DNA from: Symsagittifera roscoffensis
Taxonomy: Eukaryota; Xenacoelomorpha; Acoela; Convolutidae
DNA length: 64,000 nt
Direction: 5' to 3'
NCBI RefSeq assembly: GCF_963678635.1
Contig: NC_087064.1
Location: 39,362,532-39,426,531, forward strand
How positions within the stretch are numbered: the first letter of the stretch is position 1; every line of letters begins with the position of its first letter. The translations under genes were made by a program, and so were the position numbers. The notes under the pieces are model-generated. The model worked only from the letters and a program-made list of their open reading frames with translations. It did no database searches and was not told where the DNA came from. Below are positions 48,672-59,305 of this stretch, in pieces.

Positions 48672-51273
48672 GTGCTCGTGGCCTGCAAAGAACAGATGAC
48701 CGCAATTTTGCTGCCACCACCACTCCTTAGAATGGTCCTGAAAAGAAAACTCACTTGGAAACTTGTATTAGTTTATTTAAAACATTTTAATAAATTTAAT
48801 GGCAGTTTCCTGAGAATTAAATTTCTGAGAAAATGTCTCAATAACGACATTATACCAGACTTTTTACGGTTTCGCGTGCCTGATAACGTTGTTTTTTCGG
48901 ATCAAGCGGTGCACAGCTTCCAACTGGGACTCTTGAGATCTGAGCTAAGCCAGGCAAATGCGGATAGGGCCAAGGCATCGGGTAACCTAGTAAAAGCAAG
49001 AGAGGATGTGAGAAGGGGTATAGATGAGAAGTGGTGGCCTTAGGTAATATTCTATCTGAACCGGCAAGCAAGGTGTAGTGTCAATAACCTGATAAGCCGA
49101 CACAAGAGAATGCTTGAAAAACTTTCGGAAAGACAGGATAGACCATTAAAAAACTTGAATGAAAGGGCAGTTAGAATTTTAGATGAAGTGATTTTGCCGC
49201 TTTGGGTGCGGGAAGTCTTAAGTTTTGGACCAAAACATCCGGTACGAGACAAATTCAATGAAATTCACTTCCTTGCTGACATTGATAGTTTTTTGTCTGA
49301 ACTTAACTTAAATAGAAAACCCGGAGAAAAATTATGTGAGATTGAAGCAGCTGCAAAGAGATATGCTAAGAATGTGAAACAGACCCCCTCTGACAAAGGT
49401 GCTGAAAAAACCAGAAAGTATTTGAAGGACAACGGTCTTCTGGCAGTGTCATTTGATAACGGGGTGGGTTTTTGTGTAATGAAAAAGGAGACATATGAAA
49501 AAAAACTGAAAGACTTATTACAGGCAGAACAATTTAGTGAGAGGAAGCATCTGACAGACAGCGTGATTATGAAAATTGAAAAAGACATAAGCAAAGAGTT
49601 ACTCACAATGAAAAAGAAGGACGAGATTAGCGAAGCGATGTATAATAGGTTGAGATCAATGGGAGCGCAGCCGGCTAGACTGTATGGATTAGCAAAAAGA
49701 CACAAACAAGACACATCACTTCGTCCCACCCTTTCTTTACCTGGTAGCTCATATGACAACCTAAATAAAACATTGGCAAAGTACTTTGATGAAATTGAGG
49801 GGGCAAACATAGAAACGAACACTCAAATGGCCAGGGAGATCTTGGAGAAAACTGAGTTGGACTCTGACGAGAGTATAACCTCCCTTGATGTAAAGAGTTT
49901 GTACACTAATGTCCCGCTCAAGGAAGCGGTTGAAATAGCCCCGAGGAGATTATATGAGCAAGTCAACCCTCCGGAAACATCTCGCAAGACTATGAAAAAA
50001 CTACTGAATTTGGCACTGAGTAATGTACACTTTAAATGCAATGGTTTGTGGTATGTGCAAAAAGACGGTTTAGCAATGGGCGCCTCCCTTGCAGTAATAT
50101 TGGTGGCTAATTTGTGGCTCAAAGAATACGAACCTGCATTAACGAAAGAAGTACCAAAATTGACTGTGCTAAGTGAGGGTAACAAGGAAGTGTGCCCTAG
50201 ATGTCAGAAAAAGGTGTCATATCTGACAAAAGGAGTAGAATGCGAAGCTTGTTTGAATTGGTACCACTTAGGGTGTGGTAACATATCGGAATCCGAATAC
50301 GCAGACATCGCTGAAACAGTATGTGGACGACATAGTTAGAACGGTCAAGGGCGATCCTGGGGTAGTTCTCGAGTCTGCCAAGTTGCATCCAAACTTGCAG
50401 TTCACCATAGAAGAACTCGATAGTAACGGTAATTTGGCCTTTTTGGACTTAATTGTCAATGTGGATTCGGCAAAAAAGGTCACATGTAGTTGGTACTAAA
50501 AACCCACTGATACGGGCATCATTCTAAATTTCAGAGGCTGCGCACCTTTGCAGTGCAAACGAAACGTTATTGAAGGGACGGTTCATAGGGTTTTCAGAAG
50601 TACCTCAACATGGGAGTATTTTGACCAGGCATTGGAAAAAAATCGGAAACAATGGATTGAAAATCAATATCCTAAAAATTGGTCTGACAGGGTAGTGTTT
50701 GAAACTCTTAAGAAGATCATTGAGGAAAAGAAAAATTTAGAGGTGAAGGCATCAGAACCGAGAAATGATAAATGGTTGAAAGACTCACCACCCCTTCCTA
50801 CAATGCAATATCGAGGCAATCGATCTCAACTGTTAGCTGCAAAGGTTCGGCTATTATTCGGGGCACAAATAATTTTTACAACAAGAAAATTGAAAACATG
50901 CTTGCCATCCCTCAAAACTTCCTTTGCTCGTGAACTGAGATCCAAGGTGGTGTACAAGCTTACATGTAGTGGATGTAACTCCACCTATGTCGGTCAGACA
51001 GTCCTACATTTAGCCACGAGGGTCGATGAACACAGCAAAGGGGACTCCCCAGTAGGACAACACTTGTTAGAATGTAATAAGGAGGTAGGCGGTACTGCTG
51101 AGCTGAAGTCAGAGATTATAGACCAAACAGCAAACACTCATAAGCTATGTGCCATTCTGCCGGATTGGCACAGCGCAACCTTCCGGCGACACAGGAAGCA
51201 AGGACTAAAGGCCTTAGCAACAAAAAAATGCTGCGAAGGAGGGTCTAGATATTCCGAAAATTTGAATTTTTAA
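48672..51273 (+). pseudogene. Penelope-like retroelement ORF: RT, PHD-like finger, GIY-YIG endonuclease
   Basis: Nearly complete Penelope-like protein. N-terminal region: DFLRFRVPDNVVFSDQAV and KWWP (48860-49040), then LGPKHPVRDKF-like and PGEKLCEIEA blocks (49220-49345). RT: ARLYGLAKRHKQ and LRPTLSLPGSS (49670-49750), motif A SLDVKSLYTNVPL (49880-49920), motif B DGLAMGASLAV (50062-50096), motif C YVDD (50320-50331), then LHPNLQFTIEELD and LAFLDLIVNV. A PHD-like CxxC...CxxC...HxxC finger lies between motifs B and C. The GIY-YIG endonuclease follows: VVYKLTCSGC, STYVGQT, LATRVDEH (50945-51030). Three lesions are visible: an in-frame TAG at 49041, a frameshift near 50310, and an in-frame TAA at 50497. 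The endonuclease end is abnormal: after HKLCAIL the protein runs into the 3' module and lacks the LEA..R...NTRDE segment with the catalytic Glu seen at 43000. I chose 48672 because it is the first Met of the frame; an upstream extension is likely. Confidence 0.92.
50193..50309 (+). other. PHD-like zinc finger inserted in the Penelope RT palm
   Basis: Residues follow CPRCQKKV...GVECEACLNWYHLGC, matching the first six ligands of a C4HC3 PHD finger (C-x2-C, C-x2-C, H-x2-C). The typical NWYH aromatic and the SESEYADI helix follow. The last CxxC pair is absent: the sequence jumps by frameshift from YADI straight to the KQYVDD of RT motif C. The simplest reading is a small deletion that removed the end of the finger and the linker behind it. 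PHD fingers usually bind histone H3 tails; that role here is inference. Confidence 0.8.
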
Positions 51274-52000
51274 AATTTCGAAAGACGGCCATTTTGACTG
51301 GAAAGGACGAAAAAACACAACAACGACAGAGATAGCAGAAAACAGTCGCACGAAAGAACAAGAGAAACAAAGCCTCTCATCGTGGCAAAAACACCCGATA
51401 AGAACCTTAGCAGTAGAAATTAGTGGAAAAGGAAGCTTCAGTGGGGAAGGAATATTCCACGGAACCCTCCCGTGCCACAAATTGAGAGAGATAAGAACGT
51501 TATCTAGAGAAGATCACGGGAGCGGAAGCTTGGTCCCCCAGAGACTGTTGTATGTGAAGGGACTGCATAAAACTAACTTTTTAGCTACTCTGATGCCATA
51601 GAATTTTGAATTAACACCGGTATAACTTCATATTTTAGAATTTGAGTCGGTAGGAAGAGGAAAGGGTCAATCCATCTCCAATGGATTTAATATAGAACTG
51701 TCACACAAAAACATATTAAAATAGGGTATTCGAGCCGTCTTTTTAATAGCAATCATGTAGTTTGAGGATCCGAGACTCAGCTATGTGGTTGTGTTCGCAT
51801 GTAAACGAAAGCTGATCAAAAGTCGTTTGACTGATGGCCTAAAAATGGTAACTTTTTACTTAGTCCTAAACAGACCAGAAAATCAACTGGCAGGGTCGAG
51901 ACGGTGAAAAACGAGTAGGATTAAGGTGACTGACGCCTGCCAGTCGTTAATAGGTACTTTTTCTACGCTCCGTCGCTGTGTAGTATTTGGGCGAATGTTA
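51160..52000 (+). repeat. Right copy of the 0.9-kb retroelement-associated module
   Basis: Partner of 41701-42632, beginning with CCGGATTGGCACAGCG inside the last codons of the Penelope-like ORF and ending at GGGCGAATGTTA. It contains small hairpins (TCCAT-CTCCA-ATGGA near 51672; GACTG...CAGTC near 51930). I looked for a hammerhead ribozyme core, known in pseudo-LTRs of some Penelope-like elements, and found none. Confidence 0.7.
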
Positions 52001-53827
52001 CATAGACGTTTTTATGGCGCTTCTGGGTGGGCCTGTCAAAGGCATAAGACCATCATGATCAGCAAGCGTTTCAGCGACGAACCCTCCGCTCCGGGCGTAA
52101 GCCCGAGTTAGAGGCCTTAATGACCGTTATTGTACGGGGGGGAACGTGCGTACCCTCCGCCTAGTACTATTAAGCTTTTTAACTTAGTTAAGATCGAAAA
52201 CTCCGGGGCCGGAGGGTTAGGTGAGAAATCTAGAGCCCGCCTGTCCCGAGGTCCCAGGACCAAAAACAATTGAAGAGAAAGCGTAAAACCAAACAAAAAC
52301 TGTGTATAACCAAGAAAAAGCCAAAAAACAAATTTATTTGAAAACAAAAAAGTACAAAAAACAGTAAACAATCCAAAAAAGACCAAAAACAATAAAAAAA
52401 CATAAAGTGACAGTTTCTATGTTGTTTCCGGACGAGATGTGATCTGACCTTCCTATTTGTTGTTGTTTCAGATTGATTTATATCATTTCTGATAGAAAGA
52501 TTGTGTGTTTTGGTGAAGGGTTGGATACCCTCCATTGAGTGTAATTTGACTATTTAAGCACGTTAATGGTGATTTTGCCGGTGGCCGGAGGGTAGAGTGG
52601 CAAGCTGACCGACGTGTTTCACACTCAATAAGGACATCAGGGACAACATCCACAACGACTGTTGGGTATCATTGAAACAATTTTAGTATCGTTCGGGTAC
52701 TATTTCATCAAAACTTAAGTGGTGGGGGGCAAGATTGGCGTGGTCCGATTGTACCCTCCATCGAATACAAGTTTCCGAGTTAAGGGTCTTAATTCGGGTA
52801 TTTTGGTGCAAAAGAGGGTATAGCACTATTCATTAACGACTACTAATAGGTTATTATCCTTATTATATAATACTTATCTCCTAATTAGACCCAAGAAACA
52901 CTCAAATCTTATCGAAAGTTACTGATTTTCGACAAACAATAGACCCCCAAAATTTTGGATATTCGAGCTTTTCCGAACAGCAAGAAGCTTTTATACAGGG
53001 AGTAACTACGTAATTGTACTGGCGCTCCTGGGAGCTACGTAGTTCGATTCCCCTGACTAAAGAAACCGCGTGAGAAAAGACTCAGTAAAAGTTGGAAAAA
53101 ACAAAAATTTTTCGATCAAAATTTCGATCATTTTCTGAATTTTGTCAATCTGTTTTGGTGATCGAGTTTTTGAGTTTTTAGAGTTAGAGCAATAAAATTT
53201 TTTGTATTAGGAGCGTGCTAGCATAACGCGCTCGGCTGCCAGAAAAATTCTTGAGTAACACTCCGATTAGCTCCGTAGATAGAGCTAACGACTTAAGGAT
53301 TGGAAAAGGAAGGAATCGGAGGGTCCAAATTTGATAGTTATTGGCCAAATTTTTGTCTCCAAACCAATTTTGGTCCGATTTTTTGCATTATTCCAGTGCC
53401 GTACAGGGCTACTACGCTCGTTTCATTTTTTTTGTAGGCACTTTCAATAGGAATTGCGGAAAAAGTTTCTCAGAACCTACATAGGTGGTGAAAAATGGCC
53501 ATTTGGACAAACACGTTTTTGGCAATTTCTCAAACACTAGCCAACCGATTGGGATAATTTTGGTACCATAAGTCGACGTTTTGGACCATTTTTCCGGACC
53601 GCAACCGTTTTTGGGTTGATAATCTCGGAAAAGAAATTTTTTTTAGAATTTGTTGGTTCGGAGGGTCCAAATTATAGGTAACCCTCCGAGCGGCAGAGAA
53701 TTTTATCAAAACACCTTTTTCTCCTGCTGGGAAGGTTGACCGTGTCAACCAACCTGGTTTTAAGCAAGTAACACCGCATTCAGAGGCTTTATTGCGGTAA
53801 AATAACCCATTTTCTTGATTTTTGCGG
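52001..53827. other. Non-coding region with scattered ACCCTCC/GGAGGGT motifs
   Basis: No credible ORF. The heptamer ACCCTCC or its complement recurs at 52081, 52150, about 52213, 52530, 52586, 52756, 53318, 53656 and 53690. GGAGGGTCCAAAT occurs twice (53318, 53656). There is a CGGGC-GTAA-GCCCG hairpin at 52092-52105, and a segment at 53261-53321 whose ends (CTCCGAT / ATCGGAG) and a GCTC...GAGC arm resemble a tRNA acceptor and D arm. Function unknown. Confidence 0.5.
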
Positions 53828-54200
53828 AACCCTCCGGAGTAACCCTCCGGAGTGACTTAAGCGCTTTAGCAACCCTCCTTCCTTAGTGGAGATTTTCCAC
53901 GAGACTCTCCGAAGAAGTTAAAAACAACCCCCCATAGAGAATTAAGCCTGTTTTGACGCTTTCTTAAGCTAGTTGTGACCCCTTTTCAAAACTTGAAAAT
54001 TTTGGAAGAACCCTCCGAAGTAACCCTCCGGAGCATATTAAGCCTCTTATTGACCCTCCTTAGTGAGTTAAGGGGGACCCTCCGAAGTCTCTTGGGTGAC
54101 TAAGATACCCTCCGAAGTGACCCTCCGGAGTAGGCTAAGTGTCTTAACAACCCTCTGAAGTAACCCTCAGGAGTGACTTAAACCTCCTAACAACCCTCCT
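53828..54200 (+). repeat. Degenerate ACCCTCCGGAGT minisatellite
   Basis: Clustered copies of ACCCTCCGGAGTA and ACCCTCCGAAGTG, separated by short variable spacers that often contain TTAAGC or CTTA and end in AACAACCCTCC. The core CTCCGGAG is palindromic. Copy spacing is irregular (about 12-60 bp), so it is a degenerate motif array, not a clean tandem repeat. Confidence 0.7.
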
Positions 54201-54410
54201 TGTTAGAAACTTGAGGAAACCTTCTGTGGCAATTTGGGAAACGGAAAATATCCATTTAATTGAGATCATATTAGGATATTAGGCGTGCTTATTAGGATCA
54301 TAGGAGCCCATTTTGACCCGGAAATTCGTGATCAACTTTGGATTCTTGATCGGGTGTATCAGAAGTACCCGAACCAAAAAAAATTTTTTTGATTGTGATT
54401 TTGGTTGTGT

Positions 54411-54765
54411 GGTTGCCTTGAGATACTTAATAGGAATGTTCGGGCAATCCAGGAACAAATAAAAGAAGACCTCGGTGAGTGTATTAGGCAAATACACACT
54501 CACTTGAGAAGAAAAGTTATTCCCTGCTCTCGTGCACTTGGAGCGTTCCGGGTGTGGGGGAGCTTTTTCATAGATTTTAGAAATTTTTGGTCAGAGGTTG
54601 CCTTGAGCTACTTTGTAGGACAGCTCGGGCAATCGCAGGACACCAAAAAGAAGACCTCGGTGGGTGTATTAGGTAAATACACACATACTTGAGAAGACTG
54701 TGTCCTGGGCTTCGTTCTTTCGGATCGTTCCGATTGAGGGAGGTCTTTTTCTTTAAGACTAAGTT
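54411..54765 (+). repeat. 185-bp tandem duplication
   Basis: Two diverged copies start with GGTTGCCTTGAG (54411 and 54596). Shared blocks are CGGGCAATC, AGAAGACCTCGGTG, GTGTATTAGG, AAATACACAC and CTTGAGAAGA. An open frame runs through both copies but has no protein similarity I recognise and is probably chance. The duplication lies just upstream of the gypsy element. Confidence 0.75.
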
Positions 54766-55168
54766 TTATTGAATCATCACTGCTTTTTACCAAAAGATTG
54801 TTTGATTTTAACAAAGCAGTGACTTGATAAGACTGTGGCGGTAAAATGATACTGACGAAAGGTCGCTGTCACCTGTAGGATATTCTTATCTGATTATCAA
54901 TTGTGTTTTGTGTATTGATTATATCTTGTGAAAATTTTGTGATACCGTTATACTATACAACAGGGTTGAGTAAGCATTACATCAAAATTGAGTAGGCCCT
55001 GTGTGTGTAACTTTAGCTGAGTCACTAAGATTGTCATTGAGAAATCTAAGAGACATTTTTGATACTTACGAGATCGAAGAGGCAGCGTTAAGTAATTTAA
55101 CTTGAATTTGTTTGAGGTACGTGTGCATCGCCATTAAATTATAAGAATATTGTTATTTGTCACAAAGT

Positions 55169-58158
55169 ATGCAGCGCAGGGACTCGTTAGGATCGACTAC
55201 TAAGATTCCCAGGCTGAGCAAGGGAAGCACGCGAAAATTTAAAACTAGGCGTAGCCAGTCCTCGTTTTGGCAGCGCTTCCGACGTGTTTTCTGAAAACGA
55301 ATCGACTAAAGGTCAACCTGATCTTTCAGTGAGCGAAATGAAACTAAAGAGCGAGAAAAACCTCGATGGCGATCAAGGGCGGAGCGCCGAGGCCAGACCC
55401 AGGAGCGAGACGCTCGTGGACCCCTTTGACGAAGGAAAACGGACGCTTATTCGACCCGACTTTGAGCCGAGCGAGGACCTCGAGCGGGAGGAAGATGAGA
55501 GGACGGAGGAGACCTCGGAGCGTTCCGAGGCCGAGCCGCGAGAGGAAGTGTTATTCAGGGGAATGTCCAAATCGGAGACCAAGAGTCAAAGGTGGAGAAG
55601 AGAATTTTCACATCGAGCTAGCACCCACTCATCTCTGGCCAAGCAGAGCAACAACGCGATGATGTCGAGCATAAGCCCGAGTGAAGAACAACCGGGTTCG
55701 AAGGCCAAGAAAAGCTGTAAGTCTTTGTACGATGAGCGCATGGCGTCACTACGAACTGAAGGTTTATCTTCCGGTTATGACCACCCGGAGATAACCCATC
55801 CAGACGTGAACTTCATACCGTGCCCAAGAAAAGACATGAGCAGGAAAGCGTCGACCGCCTCGCCGACCAGGCCCATGTCAGTTGGGATAACGATAGGAGC
55901 GTCAACAACGTTCGACAGATTGATGACGTCGATGAGCAGGCAAAAAGGCGGTGCGTCATCAAGTACCAGGCTGCAGCCGCAGTTGACCTCATCTTCTCTG
56001 GGGCTAACCCCGCCATTGGGGGCAACTGGCGATATAAGTGACATGTTCGCTAGTGTAATGAATGGTCTGGATGAACTGAGACGGGAATGACCAAGAGAAT
56101 AGATCAAGTTGACGAGAGAGCTCACCAGGGTCGGAAGAATTTGAGAGATGAACTAACGCACGTGAAGTCGCAGGCGAGGGTTGATCAGGCTCAAATGATT
56201 CGCAACACTGATCAATGCCTGGCGGAGAGCCTGGCACAGGCAAACAAAGAGTCAGAGGAAAGAGAGGCTAGGATGACGAGAGAGATCGAGCGATTGTTGA
56301 ACGATCATGATAGTACCTACGACCACACGATGACTAGCCTGGAAAAAAGGTTAGATGCCAAATCTGACTTAGTGATGCGGAAGCTTGACGCGATCTTGAA
56401 TGGGAGCAATTGGGAGGAGCGTTCCAACCCAAGGGAGCGCTCACGCCGTGCGAATGATGGAGATGGTACGGGCAGCTATGCCAGGGCCCAGCAAAGCTCG
56501 ACAACGAACTACGAACCTAGGAATAGGGAACGGCCAAGGGCAGCCCCGTTGAGGCCTGGCTGGACGAATCCTGTCCTGCCGGAGGCAGATGCTACTCCGG
56601 AGACAAGGTTGCCAACTTTGCCACAAGTCAGATCAGTGCCAGATCTGACTACAGTCTCACAGGACACGACGATGTATGCCTCGATGTTTGAGCCTCTGAA
56701 TAGATCTCTCGAGACATTCATCACCAAACTCTCGAAGTCAACCGAGAGAGGAGAGAGGTCAAGAAGGACACTGAAAAAGCCGAAGTCATACAAAGACGAG
56801 TCAGACGGCTGCATTGTTATTTGGATAGAAGTGATGAAGTTGCACTTTGAGGAAGAGAGTCTCTCCAAGAAACAAGAGTGCAGCGCGCTGACAAGCAACC
56901 TGGAGGGTACTGCACTAAAATGTGTAATGGCGAAAAGAGCTAATGAGAGAGACAGCGCTCGCAAAATATTCAACATCCTGCTGAATCGTTTCGGCTCTGG
57001 AGTACAATGGCACCAGGCTATGGTGAAGTTCGAAAAGAGGCGTCAAAGAAACTTTTGGACGACCTTGAATTGCTTAGGAGGAGAAGCAATCCCGATGAGA
57101 GAATATCCGAGCGAAACTTGGCGATTGCTTCGAAGTTCATGGACGGAGTAAAGAGTGAGGAGTTAAAACGATGTTGGTCACACATTTCACCCTGTCACTT
57201 GACCAGGTACCCACGCCCGACGATTTGCGTATGAAGTCACGCGAGTATTTACTCATAAAACCGAGGGCGCAAAACCGTTACAGCAATTATGGTAGCTACA
57301 GCGGGACAAACACTGTTGCGAACTCCAGTTGGTACAAACCTCGCGATGACATGGTTAAGAGGAGGTCGTGTGCGAATTGTGGTTTGATGGACCATCAAGT
57401 TTCCGCGTGTTCTGCTTACAAACTGAACATGAAGGCAATAGGCTACTTTCTCGACGACGTCGACGCGACCGACAAGGATCACGAAGAGTAGGTCAGAGGG
57501 CTCATCATGAAATATGGTCCGAAGTGCTTCTTCTGTAATTTGGAGGGACACTTCAAGTCGGATTGCACTCAGTTTTGGGATGCAGTAGCGGACGCGAAAC
57601 ATCCCCGCCACGAAGAGGCGCTTTCGGGTGTCAGAGCCAGTCGAGCACGTCTGATGAACGAGGCCGAGTCTCGGAGAAAGGAGACGACACCGAGCACCTT
57701 TACGACTAAGAAGGTAAAGACACTGCCTGACGAGGTGGTAGCCTCGAACCTGGAGGCAGAGTCGGCAAGCCCACTCAAGGTGGATTACGGTCTGGCGGCA
57801 AGGACAGCGTTGCAGAATGTCAAACAGGAGCTAGCCACGAAAGAAGTGGAGCAATGGGTAAGGTCGGAGCTGGAGAGCACAGATCTTCGGGAAAATTTTA
57901 AATTTCTGAATAAAACGACGAAAATAGAAGACAAAGAGGAACCCAGGAAGCAGGGATTAAAACTGAACGTTATATCTGAAAGAACTTTCGGCATGACAAA
58001 GGAGGGGACGAAGATACTGTCCATTATCTCAGTCGCAGGGCACCAGGTGGTCAAGAACTTGAGTGCACCAACCGAGATTACACTAGTCCACATGGACATT
58101 TATGCAGACTACCTGAAAGAGAAAGATCCCAAACTGGACTCCAGGGCAGTCCGAGGCT
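55169..58158 (+). pseudogene. Gypsy gag with two zinc knuckles (frameshifted)
   Basis: Structural protein that would form the particle and package element RNA. The likely start is ATG 55169, with frame changes near 55280, 56088, 57050 and 57168 and a TAG at 57489. The first part (to about 56050) is rich in Ser, Glu and Arg and probably disordered. From about 56060 to 56400 it has heptad-like LDELRRE, RIDQVDERA, LEKRLDAK segments, consistent with a coiled coil. A capsid-like domain spans about 56690-57200 (ESDGCIVIWIEVMKLHF, ALTSNLEGTALKCVM, LLDDLELLRRRS). Two CX2CX4HX4C knuckles follow: CANCGLMDHQVSAC (57371) and CFFCNLEGHFKSDC (57535). Two knuckles and a long C-terminal extension (57590-58158) before the protease make this gag longer than in many gypsy elements. 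Confidence 0.85.
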
Positions 58159-58159
58159 G

Positions 58160-59305
58160 ATGAAAGTGGATGGACATTACATCGATGTCCAAGGCCCATA
58201 CCCGATTCTAACGAATGTGGATGGCATCAATATCTACACAAAAGCTCACGTAACTGATGCGAACGATCAGATTGGCCGGATATACATTGGTTAAGAGGAG
58301 CTGAAGGTAAGACGAATCGGACACAACGCCATGCTCGAACAAGATACGGTGCACATAGGTTGCGAGGCCGATCTGGCCGCACACGTGCTGGACGTTCAAG
58401 GCAGACAACTTTCAGTAAAAGGACTGCTAGACAAGGGAGCAGTGGTTAGTGTCATGAAGGTCAAAACTTGGACCGACATGGGTTTCGAGAGGTCGGATCT
58501 CATACCGACAAACATCAGGTTGGCAGCTGCCAATCAGGGAGCAATCTATGTGACTGGACGAACCCCGATCATTTCACTGCAGCTCGGAGGAAGACATCTT
58601 TGGATGAGCTTCCTAGTAGTGGAGAATTTGGGCGAATCCGATCAGTTCATCTTAGGAAGGGACTTCGTACGCAACTTTGATGTAACGATCGATCTCAATG
58701 ACGGGTTGATTAGGATCAAGGATCCTGAGAGAAAGTATGAAAAGAAACCCCCTAATAAGATCTTAATTAACCAGGCCAATGTGCCGATTTTTCTGGATCG
58801 AAAAGTTAGATTAAAACCAAACCAAGCCGTAGTAGCGACGTTTAGGATGAGGAACTTGAATGAACTCAGCAATGACAGACAGGTGTGTCTGGTACCAAAT
58901 CCAAACAGTAAAAGCTCGGATATTTTAGGAAGAAGCTTCTCACTCACTCAGAGCGGACTGTGTGTGAGTGTGTTGTTGAACACAGAATTAACAACAGTGA
59001 CAATACAGAGGGGAAAGAAACTTGGCTATGCTTTGCCTCTGAACACAGACTTTCAGAGTGTGGAGAACTTGAAAAAGTTTGATGTAACTAAATGTCCATT
59101 GCATGCGAACCAAGAATGTATATTGAAGAGAGCAAATGAATTGAAATCTTCTAGGAAATTGTTTTCAATGAAGTCGGAAACAGATGATGGGTTGTCTAGT
59201 TGTTCCAACTTTCCCGAGAGGCCGACAGAAGCAGAGTTAGCAGCGAAAAAACCGGTCCTACCTGAGATAGAACATTTGAAGCGTAAAATATCAGACAAGG
59301 AACTA
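58160..59305 (+). pseudogene. Gypsy aspartic protease region with altered active site
   Basis: Retropepsin-type protease that would cut the polyprotein. The frame opens at 58160, has a TAA near 58294 and continues to about 59305. The catalytic loop reads VKGLLDKGAVVSVM, so the motif is D-K-G (Asp at 58430) where D-T-G or D-S-G is expected. The second half shows FILGRDFVRNFDV, matching the usual ILG.D strand near the end of retropepsins. After the protease comes a long segment (58740-59300) leading to RT with no domain I can name. The Lys in the loop would be expected to abolish activity. It is probably a mutation in this copy. Confidence 0.85.

Noticed and set aside
49265-50185. Long minus-strand frames opposite the Penelope-like RT
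   Set aside because: They are antisense shadows. All RT and endonuclease motifs are on the plus strand.
51160-52000. Hammerhead ribozyme in the Penelope-associated module
   Set aside because: I found CTGATGG and CTGATGC but no CTGANGA followed at the right distance by GAAA on either strand of the module. CTGATGA at 41594 and CTGACGA at 54849, outside it, also lack the second core element.
52990-53060. tRNA gene suggested by AGTTCGATTCCCC
   Set aside because: The string fits a B box, but the flanking five bases on each side do not pair as a T stem and no A box or acceptor stem fits.
54405-54692. 95-residue open frame as a gene
   Set aside because: It runs across a 185-bp tandem duplication, has no recognisable domain and overlaps an open frame on the other strand.
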